Assembly (NCBI RefSeq): GCF_036226765.1 | Contig: NZ_CP109017.1 | Coordinates: forward strand, 7,503,001-7,567,000 | Origin: Streptomyces sp. NBC_00670 | GTDB lineage: Bacteria; Actinomycetota; Actinomycetes; Streptomycetales; Streptomycetaceae | DNA: 64,000 bases | Reading direction: 5' to 3' | Shown here: positions 1 through 7,713 of the stretch, in pieces | How the letters are laid out: the number at the start of each line of letters is the position of its first letter | Position numbering within the stretch: the stretch's first letter is position 1 | Translations under genes and position numbers: made by a program | The notes under the pieces: model-generated | What the model was told of the DNA's origin: nothing | Databases searched by the model: none | What the model saw: only the letters and a program-made list of their open reading frames with translations

Positions 1-1005
1 GTTGACCGACTCGCCGAGCGGCGTCAGCGCCGGGAAGCGGTCGTCGACGATCAGGTCCGGCGTGCAGGTGTCGTCGAAGATCGAACCGTCGAACCGGAAC
101 CCGGTCGCGACGATCACCCGGTCGTAGCGGATCTCCTTGACGACCTCGTCGACCCGTTCGAAGGAGACCTGGACGCGGAAACCGTCCGGCCCCCGTTCGA
201 TGGCGAGCACCCGGCCGTCCAGAAGGGCGTTCTGCGACTTGAGCTGGTAGCTGTCCAGGAAGTTGTTGTAGACCGCGCGCAGATGACCCACGTAATGCGT
301 CCGCCAGGCCATCTTCAACGAGCCCGAGCCGACGACGTGGATGACCGCCGCGGTCTCCATCAGGTTCTCGGCCGTCTCGAAGGCGGAGTTGCCGCGGCCG
401 ATGATGAGCACCCGCTGATCGGTGAAGGACTGCGGGTCGGTGTCGATCGTGTCGTAGCGTTCGGCCAGTTCGACGCCCGGCACCGACGGCAGGTTCGGCA
501 CGGGCATCCCGGTGGCGACCACCAGGTGCCGGGCCCGCCGGGCCGTGCCGGTGTGGTCGGTGACGGTGAAGCCCCCGGCGTCGCGGGTGACGTGTGCGAC
601 GGCGGTGTCGTACCGCACGCGGACCCCGGTGCGGGAGGCGAAGTCCGTCAGATAGCGCACCAGGTCGTCGGCCGGCGGGAAGTAGCGGGGGCTGTACCGG
701 GTGAAGACCAGCTCGGGGTCGTCGCTGAGCAGGGAGTTCCAGTCCATCCGCAGCCGCAGCTCCGGGTCGTCGTACCCCGTGTGCACCTTGTTGTTCGAGA
801 TCAGATAGCGGTGGCGGGGGAACCGCGTGAAGAACGTACCCGGACCACTGCCACGCTCCAGGACGACGTAGTCCGCGCCGTCCCGCTCCAGGAGGGCGGC
901 GAGCTGCAGCCCGGCGGGGCCCGCGCCGATGATCAGATAGTCATGGGTCGTCAGGTGGTCGGGTGTCGCCGGACGGCCATGATGCGTCAGCTGGTCATGG
1001 GTCAT
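1..1005 (-). CDS. FAD-dependent monooxygenase/oxidoreductase, 3' end outside window
   Basis: The minus-strand frame is open from an ATG at 1005 to the window edge, so the C-terminus is missing. An N-terminal Rossmann FAD motif GAGPAG lies at about residues 27-32. A second dinucleotide motif (GRGNSA) follows near the middle, and an ATG motif (VVATGMP) precedes it. This order is that of flavin-containing monooxygenase-like pyridine nucleotide oxidoreductases, which use NADPH and O2 on small substrates in the cytosol. The gene is divergent from an aromatic amino-acid ammonia-lyase with only 62 bp between starts, so the two may share control and a pathway. The substrate cannot be read from the sequence. 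Confidence 0.85.
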   Translation of the reverse strand, partial: MTHDQLTHHGRPATPDHLTTHDYLIIGAGPAGLQLAALLERDGADYVVLERGSGPGTFFTRFPRHRYLISNNKVHTGYDDPELRLRMDWNSLLSDDPELVFTRYSPRYFPPADDLVRYLTDFASRTGVRVRYDTAVAHVTRDAGGFTVTDHTGTARRARHLVVATGMPVPNLPSVPGVELAERYDTIDTDPQSFTDQRVLIIGRGNSAFETAENLMETAAVIHVVGSGSLKMAWRTHYVGHLRAVYNNFLDSYQLKSQNALLDGRVLAIERGPDGFRVQVSFERVDEVVKEIRYDRVIVATGFRFDGSIFDDTCTPDLIVDDRFPALTPLGESVN

Positions 1006-1029
1006 GTTCCGGAAGCTAGCCGGCGGTTT

Positions 1030-1043
1030 TCAGAGCGCTCTGA
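1030..1043. promoter_or_regulatory. 14-bp perfect palindrome in divergent promoter
   Basis: TCAGAGCGCTCTGA is a perfect 14-bp palindrome in the 62-bp gap between the divergent oxidoreductase and ammonia-lyase starts. Its place and symmetry fit an operator for a dimeric regulator controlling both genes. The regulator is not identified. Confidence 0.45.
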
Positions 1044-1067
1044 GATTCCCCGCCTACGTTTCGTCAC

Positions 1068-2612
1068 GTGCTCACCACCACGGACACCGTCCTCCTCACC
1101 GGCCCCCCGGACTCCGCCGTCCTGCGCCGCGCGGCGGCCCCGCTCACCGTCACCGTGGACGACGAGGCCCGGGCACGCCTGGACCGCGGCCGCCGCTTCT
1201 TCCACGACCTGCGGCACGGCGACGGGGAAACGCCTCGCATCTACGGCGCCACCACCGGCTTCGGCGCCCTCGTGGGGTACGCCGGCCGCTCCGACGAGGC
1301 CGACCAGTGCGACAACACCCTGGCCCACCTCGGCGCGGGCCAGGGCCCGGACCTGCCGCACGAGATCTGCCGCGCCGCCCTGCTGCTGCGCACCTGGTCC
1401 CTCGCCCAGGGCTACTCCGGCGTCTGTGCCGAGGTCGTCGACCGGCTCGCCGCGATGTTCGCCACGACGTTCTCGCCCGCCGTCCCGCGCTACGGCTCCG
1501 TCGGGGCGAGCGGCGACCTCATCCCGCTCGCCTACGCCACCCAGGCACTGCGCGGCCGGGGACACGCCTACCTCGACGGCCGCCGCAGGCCGGCCGGCGA
1601 GGCGCTCGCCGCCGCCGGACTGCGCCCGCTCACCCTCGACGGCCGCGACGCGCTCGCCCTCGTCAACGGCACCTCCGTCACCACCGCGGCCACCGCCCTG
1701 GCCCGCGACGCCGTCCGCTCGGCACACCGCTCACTGGCGGCCCTCACCTGTCTGCTGGCCGACCTCCTCGGCTGCGACCCCGGCTTCCTCGACGCGGACC
1801 TGCTGCGCGCCTACGGCCACCCCGGCGCGCGCGACGTCGGCGCACGCATGAGAGAGACGCTCACCGGCCTCACCCCCTCCGGCACCCGGCCGCTGCAGGA
1901 GCCCTACAGCATCCGGTGCGCCCCGCAGCTGCTCGGCGCCGCCGAGGACGCGCTGCGGTACGTCGACGGCGTGGTCGCCGCGGACCTCGGCGGCATCAGC
2001 GACAACCCGCTGTTCTTCCCCGAGGGCGGCGACGGCGACGCACGGGGGGCCCGGAAGGGGAAGGTGGTGCACGGCGGGAACTTCTTCGGACAGCCCGCCG
2101 CGTTCGCCGCCGACCTCCTCGCCTCCGTCACCGCCCAGCTCGGCAACCTCGCCGAACGCCAGCTCGACCTGCTGACGGACCCGGCACGCAACGGCGGACT
2201 GCCGCCGATGCTCGCCACCGCGCCGGGGCAGCAGCACGGACTCCAGGGCGTGCAGCTCGCCGGCACCGCGTTCGTGGCGGAGATCCGCCGCAACGCGACA
2301 CCGGCGAGCATGCAGAGCCTGCCGACGAACCTGCACAACCAGGACGTCGTCCCGTTCGGCACCCAGGCCGCCCTGCGCTCCTACGACATGGCCGAACTCC
2401 TCGGCCTGCTGTGCGGATCGCTCGCACTCGGGCTGCGCCAGGCGGTCCACGTCGGCGCCCGGCGGCCCACCGCGCCCCGGTGCGCGGACCTCCTCGACGC
2501 CCTCATCGAGACGATCCCCCCGGTGGAGCCGGACCGTCCGCTGGACGCGGACGTCCGCGCCGCGGCCCGACTGCTCGCCACGCGTGAGCCGCCGCGAGCG
2601 GACGCGCCGTGA
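1068..2612 (+). CDS. Aromatic amino-acid ammonia-lyase (MIO family)
   Basis: A 514-residue protein of the histidine/phenylalanine/tyrosine ammonia-lyase family, which removes ammonia from an aromatic amino acid to give an aryl-acrylate. The triad that forms the MIO prosthetic group is present as Ala147-Ser148-Gly149 in GSVGASGD. The catalytic loop tyrosine is Tyr59 in YGATTGFG. At the position that sets substrate choice the sequence reads N-T-L-A-H-L, so His87-Leu88 align with the His-Leu pair of tyrosine-type enzymes. This makes Tyr (or Phe) more likely than His, but that is an inference. Length matches the family. The GTG start at 1068 gives the full N-terminus; no strong ribosome site is visible. 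The 3' end overlaps the convergent histidine kinase by 110 bp. Confidence 0.9.
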   Translation: MLTTTDTVLLTGPPDSAVLRRAAAPLTVTVDDEARARLDRGRRFFHDLRHGDGETPRIYGATTGFGALVGYAGRSDEADQCDNTLAHLGAGQGPDLPHEICRAALLLRTWSLAQGYSGVCAEVVDRLAAMFATTFSPAVPRYGSVGASGDLIPLAYATQALRGRGHAYLDGRRRPAGEALAAAGLRPLTLDGRDALALVNGTSVTTAATALARDAVRSAHRSLAALTCLLADLLGCDPGFLDADLLRAYGHPGARDVGARMRETLTGLTPSGTRPLQEPYSIRCAPQLLGAAEDALRYVDGVVAADLGGISDNPLFFPEGGDGDARGARKGKVVHGGNFFGQPAAFAADLLASVTAQLGNLAERQLDLLTDPARNGGLPPMLATAPGQQHGLQGVQLAGTAFVAEIRRNATPASMQSLPTNLHNQDVVPFGTQAALRSYDMAELLGLLCGSLALGLRQAVHVGARRPTAPRCADLLDALIETIPPVEPDRPLDADVRAAARLLATREPPRADAP

Positions 2613-3861
2613 GCGGACGTGCCGCGACCGCACGCGCCGGCACGGGTGCGGCGGGCACGTGCTCCGGCAGCCGGATGGTGAGCCGGGCGCCGCGCCCCGG
2701 ACGGCCCGCGGCGGCGACCGTGCCGCCGTGCCGCGTGACGACCTCACGCAGCAGCGCAAGACCCAGCCCGTACCGGCCGCCGTCGCCGCTGCCCCGGTGG
2801 AACCGCTGGAACAACTGGTCGACGGCGGCCGGGTCGAAGCCGGGCCCGGTGTCCGTGACGGCCAACTGCACCATGCCGGCCGAGTGCGACAGGACCACCT
2901 CGATCCGGCCCCCGGCCGGGGTGTGGCTGATCGCGTTGGACAGCACCTCGCCGACGGCGCGGCGCAGCGCGGACTCGATGCCGTCGACGACGAGGGGCCG
3001 CGGCGGTCCGTCCACGACGACGGTGAGGCGGCGGGCCCGTATCCGGTCCGCCTCCTCGGCCACCACCGACCGGGCCAGCGCGACCAGATCGACCGGCCGG
3101 CGCTCCGAGGGCCGCGCCGGGTCCGCCGCGAGGCTCGCCGACAGCAGCAGATCGTCCAGCACCTCGCCCAGCCGGCCGGCCGACGCGGCCAGTCGGGCCA
3201 GCCCGTCGCGGTGCGGGTCCGGCATCTCCTGGGCGGCCGCCTGCCGGGCCAGTACCTGCGCCCGCGTGTACACCTGGGTGATCGGCGTGCGCAACTCGTG
3301 ACTGGCGTCCGTCACGAACCGCTCCTGCCGGGTCAGCGCCTCCACCAGCGGGGCCACGGCCCGCCGCCCCAGCACCACCCCGGTGACGGCCGCGGCGAGC
3401 AGCCCCACCAGTTCGGCGACGGCCAGCGCGAACCACAGGTGGTCGCGGTCGGCCAGCTGGAAACGGGTGTCGAACACCGCCTGCACCACGGTGCCGTCCG
3501 TGCGGATCTGTGTCCGCACCACGTAGACCGTGCCGTCGCGCCGCACCGTGCGCTCCACGGCCCGGTGCGTGGCGTCCACCCGGTCCACGTCGGCGCGCAA
3601 CGGGAAGCCGCGCGGGGCGTTGGCCAGGGGCGTCACCCCGGACGCGTACAGCCAGGTGCACACCGGGGGACTGGTCAGATCGCCGTACTCGGCGCTGTAG
3701 CGCACCTCGCGCCACACCTGGCCGTCCTGCGCGTGCACCATCACCGTGTGCGCGACGACGCCGACGACCGTGACCAGCAGCGTGATGATCGCCCCGGTGA
3801 TCACGGCGATCCGCAGCCGCGCCCGGCGCACCGCCGCCCACTCGCCGGACGACGTCCTCAC
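2503..3861 (-). CDS. Sensor histidine kinase (OmpR-partner type)
   Basis: A 452-residue membrane kinase. A first transmembrane helix lies near residues 16-38, followed by an extracytoplasmic sensor loop of about 110 residues. A second helix (near LAVAELVGLLAAAVTGVVL) leads to a HisKA domain with the phospho-acceptor in ASHELRTP. The HATPase domain has the N box (VLSNAISHTP), G1 (DTGPGF) and G2 (YGLGLAL). The GTG start at 3861 overlaps the stop of the upstream response regulator by 4 bases (GTGA), so the pair is translationally coupled. The Ala/Pro/Arg-rich tail of about 45 residues runs antisense over the end of the ammonia-lyase gene. The signal sensed is unknown. Confidence 0.9.
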   Translation of the reverse strand: MRTSSGEWAAVRRARLRIAVITGAIITLLVTVVGVVAHTVMVHAQDGQVWREVRYSAEYGDLTSPPVCTWLYASGVTPLANAPRGFPLRADVDRVDATHRAVERTVRRDGTVYVVRTQIRTDGTVVQAVFDTRFQLADRDHLWFALAVAELVGLLAAAVTGVVLGRRAVAPLVEALTRQERFVTDASHELRTPITQVYTRAQVLARQAAAQEMPDPHRDGLARLAASAGRLGEVLDDLLLSASLAADPARPSERRPVDLVALARSVVAEEADRIRARRLTVVVDGPPRPLVVDGIESALRRAVGEVLSNAISHTPAGGRIEVVLSHSAGMVQLAVTDTGPGFDPAAVDQLFQRFHRGSGDGGRYGLGLALLREVVTRHGGTVAAAGRPGRGARLTIRLPEHVPAAPVPARAVAARPLTARPLAAAHAWRAVGPRRGRPRPADGPAPPGGSSR

Positions 3862-4538
3862 AGCGCCCCCAGGCGGTAACCGAGCCCGCGGACCGTGCAC
3901 ACGACCTGCCGCCCCAGCTTGCGCCGCAGGTAGTACACATAGGTGTCGACGATGGACGAGGCCGGCGCCTCCTGGAACACCAGCCGGCGCAGCTGTGCCC
4001 GCGAGTACACGGCGTCGGGGCGCGAGGCGAGCACCCACAGCAGGGCGAACTCCCGCGCGGCCAGGGCGATCTGCTCGCCGCTGGCCAGCTCGACCTCACG
4101 GCGGCCGACGAACAGGCAGCCCGAGCCGATCCGGAGCACGTCGGCGGCGTCGAGCCCTCTTCGGCACAGCGCCCGCAGCCGGGCGCTCAGTTCGTCGAGG
4201 TCGAACGGTTTGACCAGATAGTCGTCGGCGCCGGCGTCCAGCCCGTCGACCCGGTCGTGCACGGTACCCATCGCGGTCAGCAGCAGTACCGGCGTACGGA
4301 CGGCGCGGGACCGTAATCGGCCCAGCAGATCCAGGCCGTCGAGCGCCGGGAGGCGCCGGTCGACGACGAGCACGTCGTACTGCCGGGACAGGCCGAGGTG
4401 CAGGCCCCGCTGACCGTCGGTCGCGACATCGACCGCGTACCCCTCGTCACGCAGTATCCCCGAGAGCATGTCGACCAGCTCCCGGTCGTCCTCGACGAGT
4501 AGTAGTCGTTGAGGATCTCGCGTGTTCACTTGTGTCAC
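3858..4538 (-). CDS. OmpR-family response regulator
   Basis: A 226-residue two-domain regulator. The receiver has the acidic pair in LLVEDD, phospho-acceptor Asp60 in VVDRRLP, the Thr/Ser switch in LLLTA and Lys in LVKPFD. The C-terminal winged helix ends with the typical VRGLGYRLG motif. The start is the GTG at 4538, preceded by GGGAGTGGC at good spacing; a second GTG three codons later is possible. It forms an operon with the kinase that follows it. Confidence 0.9.
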   Translation of the reverse strand: MTQVNTRDPQRLLLVEDDRELVDMLSGILRDEGYAVDVATDGQRGLHLGLSRQYDVLVVDRRLPALDGLDLLGRLRSRAVRTPVLLLTAMGTVHDRVDGLDAGADDYLVKPFDLDELSARLRALCRRGLDAADVLRIGSGCLFVGRREVELASGEQIALAAREFALLWVLASRPDAVYSRAQLRRLVFQEAPASSIVDTYVYYLRRKLGRQVVCTVRGLGYRLGAL

Positions 4539-4633
4539 AGTGCCACTCCCCTCGCCCCTGCCCGCAACTCGTGTCAACGCCCTTGCGGAGGAAGGGGTTC
4601 CCGAAAGAGGGGACGGCCGGCGGGGGAGTCGCC

Positions 4634-4985
4634 CTACCGCGGCGGCCGCATCCTGGTGAGCAGCGCCGGCAGGGTGCGCTGCTCCTCCGCGTCGAGGCCG
4701 GTGAAGAGGCCGGAGGCGTGCAGCCGTGCCCTGAGCGCCTCCCACAGTTCGTGCCCGCGGTCGTCAGGACCAGGGTGCGTTCGCGGCCGTCGGAGGGGTG
4801 GGGCCGGCGGGCGATGAGCCCCACGCTCTGGAGCTTGTCGGCGGCGAGGCTGACGGTCGGGGGATCGCAGCGGAACCGGGCCGCCACCTCTCGCATCGTC
4901 GGCGGTCCCCGGCGCGAGCGCCCACAGCGTGCCGGTGACGGAGGCCGGCACCCCGTACTCCCCGAGGACCTGGGGCCACGACGGC
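4634..4985 (-). pseudogene. MarR-family regulator relic (5' truncated, two frameshifts)
   Basis: Three pieces in different minus-strand frames line up as one MarR protein: VLGEYGVPASVTGTLWALAP, then the winged helix (MREVAARFRCDPPTVSLAAD ... GLIARRPHPSDGRERTLVLT), then the C-terminal dimer helix (HELWEALRARLHASGLFTGL) to a TAG at 4634. Frame changes fall near 4905 and 4757, and the N-terminal dimerisation helix is missing. The 5' break faces the 5' break of the epimerase relic on the other strand. The gene cannot make a working regulator unless both frameshifts are sequencing errors. Confidence 0.75.
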
Positions 4986-5046
4986 GCCCGCGGAGTGTCC
5001 CACGTCGACGAGGGCTGGGACCGGGCCTTCGAGGAGGTCCACGTCG

Positions 5047-5405
5047 CCGAGCAGGACGGGAACGGCCGTGATCGTCCGCCGTCTGCTCGCCCGCGAGATG
5101 CCCGCCCTCCCGCGCATCGGCTGGAACGTCGTCGACGTCCGTGACGTCGCCGCACTGCACCTGTTCGCCATGACGAGCCCCGCCGCGGGGCAGCGCTACC
5201 TCGCTTCGGGCACCTACCACAGGAAGTCGCGGTCGACCCCCAGCTGGCGATGGTGCGTTCCGAACTCGGCCGCGAGCGGCTCGTCGACAGCGGCAAGGCA
5301 CGCGCGCTCGGCCGGCAGCCCCGCCCCACCGAACAGACCATCGTCGACACCGCCACCGCGCTCGCCGGCACGTCACGCCTTGGCGGGGGCGCGGGGCAGG
5401 CGTAG
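5047..5405 (+). pseudogene. NAD-dependent epimerase/dehydratase relic (C-terminal part only)
   Basis: From about 5068 the frame reads VRRLLAREMPALPRIGWNVV and DVRDVAALHLFAM ... GQRYLASGTYH, the substrate-domain segment of extended SDRs of the dihydroflavonol-reductase type. After a frame change near 5225 it continues as MVRSELGRERLVDSGKARAL ... TEQTIVDTA to a TAG at 5403-5405, the usual C-terminus of the family. The Rossmann half and the catalytic Tyr-Lys are gone, and a segment between the two pieces is also lost. The tail overlaps the convergent histidine kinase. Confidence 0.7.
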
Positions 5406-6917
5406 CTCGAAGCACGCCCCCAGCGTCCGGGGCGTGAGGGTGAGGGTGCCGCCGTGACGGTGGGCGAGGTCGCGGGCGATGGCGAGGCCCAGACCGGTGC
5501 CGCCCTGGTCGCGGGAGCGGGCGTCGTCGAGCCGGACGAACCGTTCGAAGATCCGCTCGGCGTCCTCCGGGGGCACACCGGGACCGTCGTCGTGCACGGT
5601 CAGCACGACCCGGTCGTCCTGGTTCCGGAGGGTGACCTGAATGCGGTGGGCGGCATGACGGGCGGCGTTGTCCAGGAGGTTGCGCAACAGCCGTTCATAC
5701 GCGTCCGGGTCTCCCCGGACGTACGCGGGGGCGTCGCTGTCGCACGCCAGGGTCAACGGCCTGCCGTCGAGCGGGTACTGCTCGGTCAGCCGGGAGGCGA
5801 GGGCCGTCAGGTCGACGGTCTCGGGGGCGGCCACGGGGGCGCGGGTGTCCAGGCGGGCGAGGAGCAGCAGATCCTCGGCGAGGGCCTGGAGACGGCGGGT
5901 CTGCCGGGCGGCGGTGGTGGCCGCGGCGGGCCAGTCGGTGCGTTCCGGGTAGGCGAGCGCGACCTCCAGACTGGCCAGCAGCGTGGTCAGGGGACTGCGC
6001 AGTTCGTGGGCGGCGTCCGCCACGAAGCGGCGCTGCCGGGCGGCGGCGTCGTCCAGGCGCTGGAGGGTGGTGTTGAGAGTGGTGGCCAGGGCGGTGATCT
6101 CGTGTCCCGTGGCGGGAACGGTGACGCGTTCGCGGGGATCGTTGGGGGTGACCGAGGCGGTGAGGCGGCGGATGGCCTCGACCGGCCGCAGCACGAGGAG
6201 GACGGCGACGTAGACGATGGCGGCGGTCAGCACGAGCGTGAGGAGCCCGGCCCGCAGCAGCAGGGGGTTGGTGACCTCGGTGAGGGTGTCGGCGGTGCGG
6301 GGGAGTACCACCACGTACACCCGGATGTGGGCGCCGGTGGTGAGACCCAGCGCGGCGGCCTTAGCGCGGCCGAGCCGGCCGGCGCCGACATCGGTGAACA
6401 TCACCAGGTAGGTGTGGCCGGCCATGCCGAGCCGGTCTCCGGTGCTGTCGCGGCGCACCGGTATGCGCAGGGGACGGGTCGCCAGGACGCCGGAGTGCAA
6501 CGCGTCGGTGGGGGAGGGCAGCACATGGCGGGAGCCGGGACGGAACTCCTCCATGCCCCCGCCGTAGGAGAGGGCGGCGCGCCGGCCCGTGGCGACGACC
6601 TCGTACGGCGCGTCGGCCCCCTTGCTCAGCGGAACGACGCCCTGGTCGAGCTGGTCGGCGAGAGACCTCAGCTGCGTCTCGGCCTTCTCCTCGGCGATCC
6701 GCATGCCCTCCTGGTGGACGTCGCGGTGCACCCACCAGCCGACGCAGGCCAGGGCGACCGCGGTGACCGAGGCGGCGGCCAGCGCCGCGCGAGCACGTAC
6801 CGAACGCGGCCGCAGGCGGCGGCGCGGTCGTGTGGGGTTCGCGGTGCCGTTCGCGGTGGGGTGCGTCGTCTCGTTCGCGGGGCTCCGCCAATGGCGCCGC
6901 CGCTCAGTCGCGTTCAC
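5373..6917 (-). CDS. Sensor histidine kinase
   Basis: A 514-residue membrane kinase. A basic N-terminus leads to a transmembrane helix (ALAAASVTAVALACVGWWV), an extracytoplasmic sensor of about 150 residues, a second helix (near LVLTAAIVYVAVLLVL) and a HAMP linker. The HisKA site is AAHELRSPL. The ATP-binding domain has N box LLRNLLDNAARH, DDGPGVP and GGTGLGLAIA. The start is GTG at 6917, overlapping the end of the response-regulator gene by 14 bp, which indicates coupling. It resembles the common actinomycete OmpR-type kinases; the stimulus is unknown. Confidence 0.9.
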   Translation of the reverse strand: MNATERRRHWRSPANETTHPTANGTANPTRPRRRLRPRSVRARAALAAASVTAVALACVGWWVHRDVHQEGMRIAEEKAETQLRSLADQLDQGVVPLSKGADAPYEVVATGRRAALSYGGGMEEFRPGSRHVLPSPTDALHSGVLATRPLRIPVRRDSTGDRLGMAGHTYLVMFTDVGAGRLGRAKAAALGLTTGAHIRVYVVVLPRTADTLTEVTNPLLLRAGLLTLVLTAAIVYVAVLLVLRPVEAIRRLTASVTPNDPRERVTVPATGHEITALATTLNTTLQRLDDAAARQRRFVADAAHELRSPLTTLLASLEVALAYPERTDWPAAATTAARQTRRLQALAEDLLLLARLDTRAPVAAPETVDLTALASRLTEQYPLDGRPLTLACDSDAPAYVRGDPDAYERLLRNLLDNAARHAAHRIQVTLRNQDDRVVLTVHDDGPGVPPEDAERIFERFVRLDDARSRDQGGTGLGLAIARDLAHRHGGTLTLTPRTLGACFELRLPRAPAKA

Positions 6918-7584
6918 GGTCGTCCACCAGCCGGTAGCCGGTGCCCCGCACCGTCTGCAGGGACTGCCGCTGGAACGCGGCGTCCACCTTCTTGCGCAGC
7001 GCGCTGACGCGCGCCTCCACCAGATTGGGGTCCTCGGCCTCGTCGGGCCACGCGTGATACAGCAGATCCGCCTTGGAGACCGCCTGGCCCGCCCGGCGGG
7101 CCAGCAGCTCCAGCACGGCGAACTCCCGGGGCGTGAGGTCTATCCGGGTCCCGGCCCGGCGGCAGACCCGCCCGGCGACGTCCAGCGAGAGATCGCCCAC
7201 GGCGAGGACGGGCGGGGCGAGGGTGCCGGCCCGCCTGACCAGCGCCCGCAGCCGGGCGACGAGCACCAGATAGGAGAAGGGCTTGGCCAGGTAGTCGTCG
7301 GCCCCCGTGTCCAACGCCTCGGCCTGGTCCCAGTCCCCGTCCTTGGCGGTCAGCACCAGGATGGGCGTCGTGTTGCCCTCCCGGCGCAACTGGGCGCACA
7401 CCTTGTAGCCGTTGAGCCCGGGCAGCATCAAGTCCAGGACGACCACGGCGTATTCACCGGCGCGGGCCATCCACAGCCCCTGCCGGCCGTCATGGGCGAG
7501 GTCGACGCTGTAGCCCTCGGCGGTCAGACCGGTGTGCAGGGTGTGGGCGAGGTCCACTTCGTCCTCGACGACCAGGATGCGCAT
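6904..7584 (-). CDS. OmpR-family response regulator
   Basis: A 226-residue regulator that begins MRILVVEDE. It has phospho-acceptor Asp51 in VVLDLMLPG, the LVLTA switch and the YLAKPF lysine motif. The DNA-binding winged helix ends VRGTGYRLVDD. It leads a two-gene operon with the overlapping kinase. The divergent neighbour is a membrane glycosyltransferase, a plausible but unproven target. Confidence 0.9.
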   Translation of the reverse strand: MRILVVEDEVDLAHTLHTGLTAEGYSVDLAHDGRQGLWMARAGEYAVVVLDLMLPGLNGYKVCAQLRREGNTTPILVLTAKDGDWDQAEALDTGADDYLAKPFSYLVLVARLRALVRRAGTLAPPVLAVGDLSLDVAGRVCRRAGTRIDLTPREFAVLELLARRAGQAVSKADLLYHAWPDEAEDPNLVEARVSALRKKVDAAFQRQSLQTVRGTGYRLVDDRERD

Positions 7585-7713
7585 GGGGTGCAGCCTCGCA
7601 CAGCGCCGGGCCGCCTTCCTGATCGGCCGGTCAGGTTGGATCAGCGTCCGGTCACCATGGCCCGGGCAGGCTGGCGGGGTTTCTCCGCCGCCACCGGAAG
7701 GGCCCTGCCACCG

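Noticed and set aside
283..1851. Long plus-strand open frame opposite the flavin oxidoreductase
   Set aside because: It is antisense to a clear FAD enzyme and its protein is Arg/Pro/Val-rich without motifs; it is a GC-bias shadow.
1068..2612. Calling the ammonia-lyase a histidine lyase (hutH)
   Set aside because: The selectivity residues read His-Leu and no other histidine-catabolism gene is nearby.
5454..7007. 517-codon plus-strand open frame over the second histidine kinase
   Set aside because: It is antisense to a complete kinase; its composition (Gly/Val/Gln-rich) is typical of a reverse-strand shadow.
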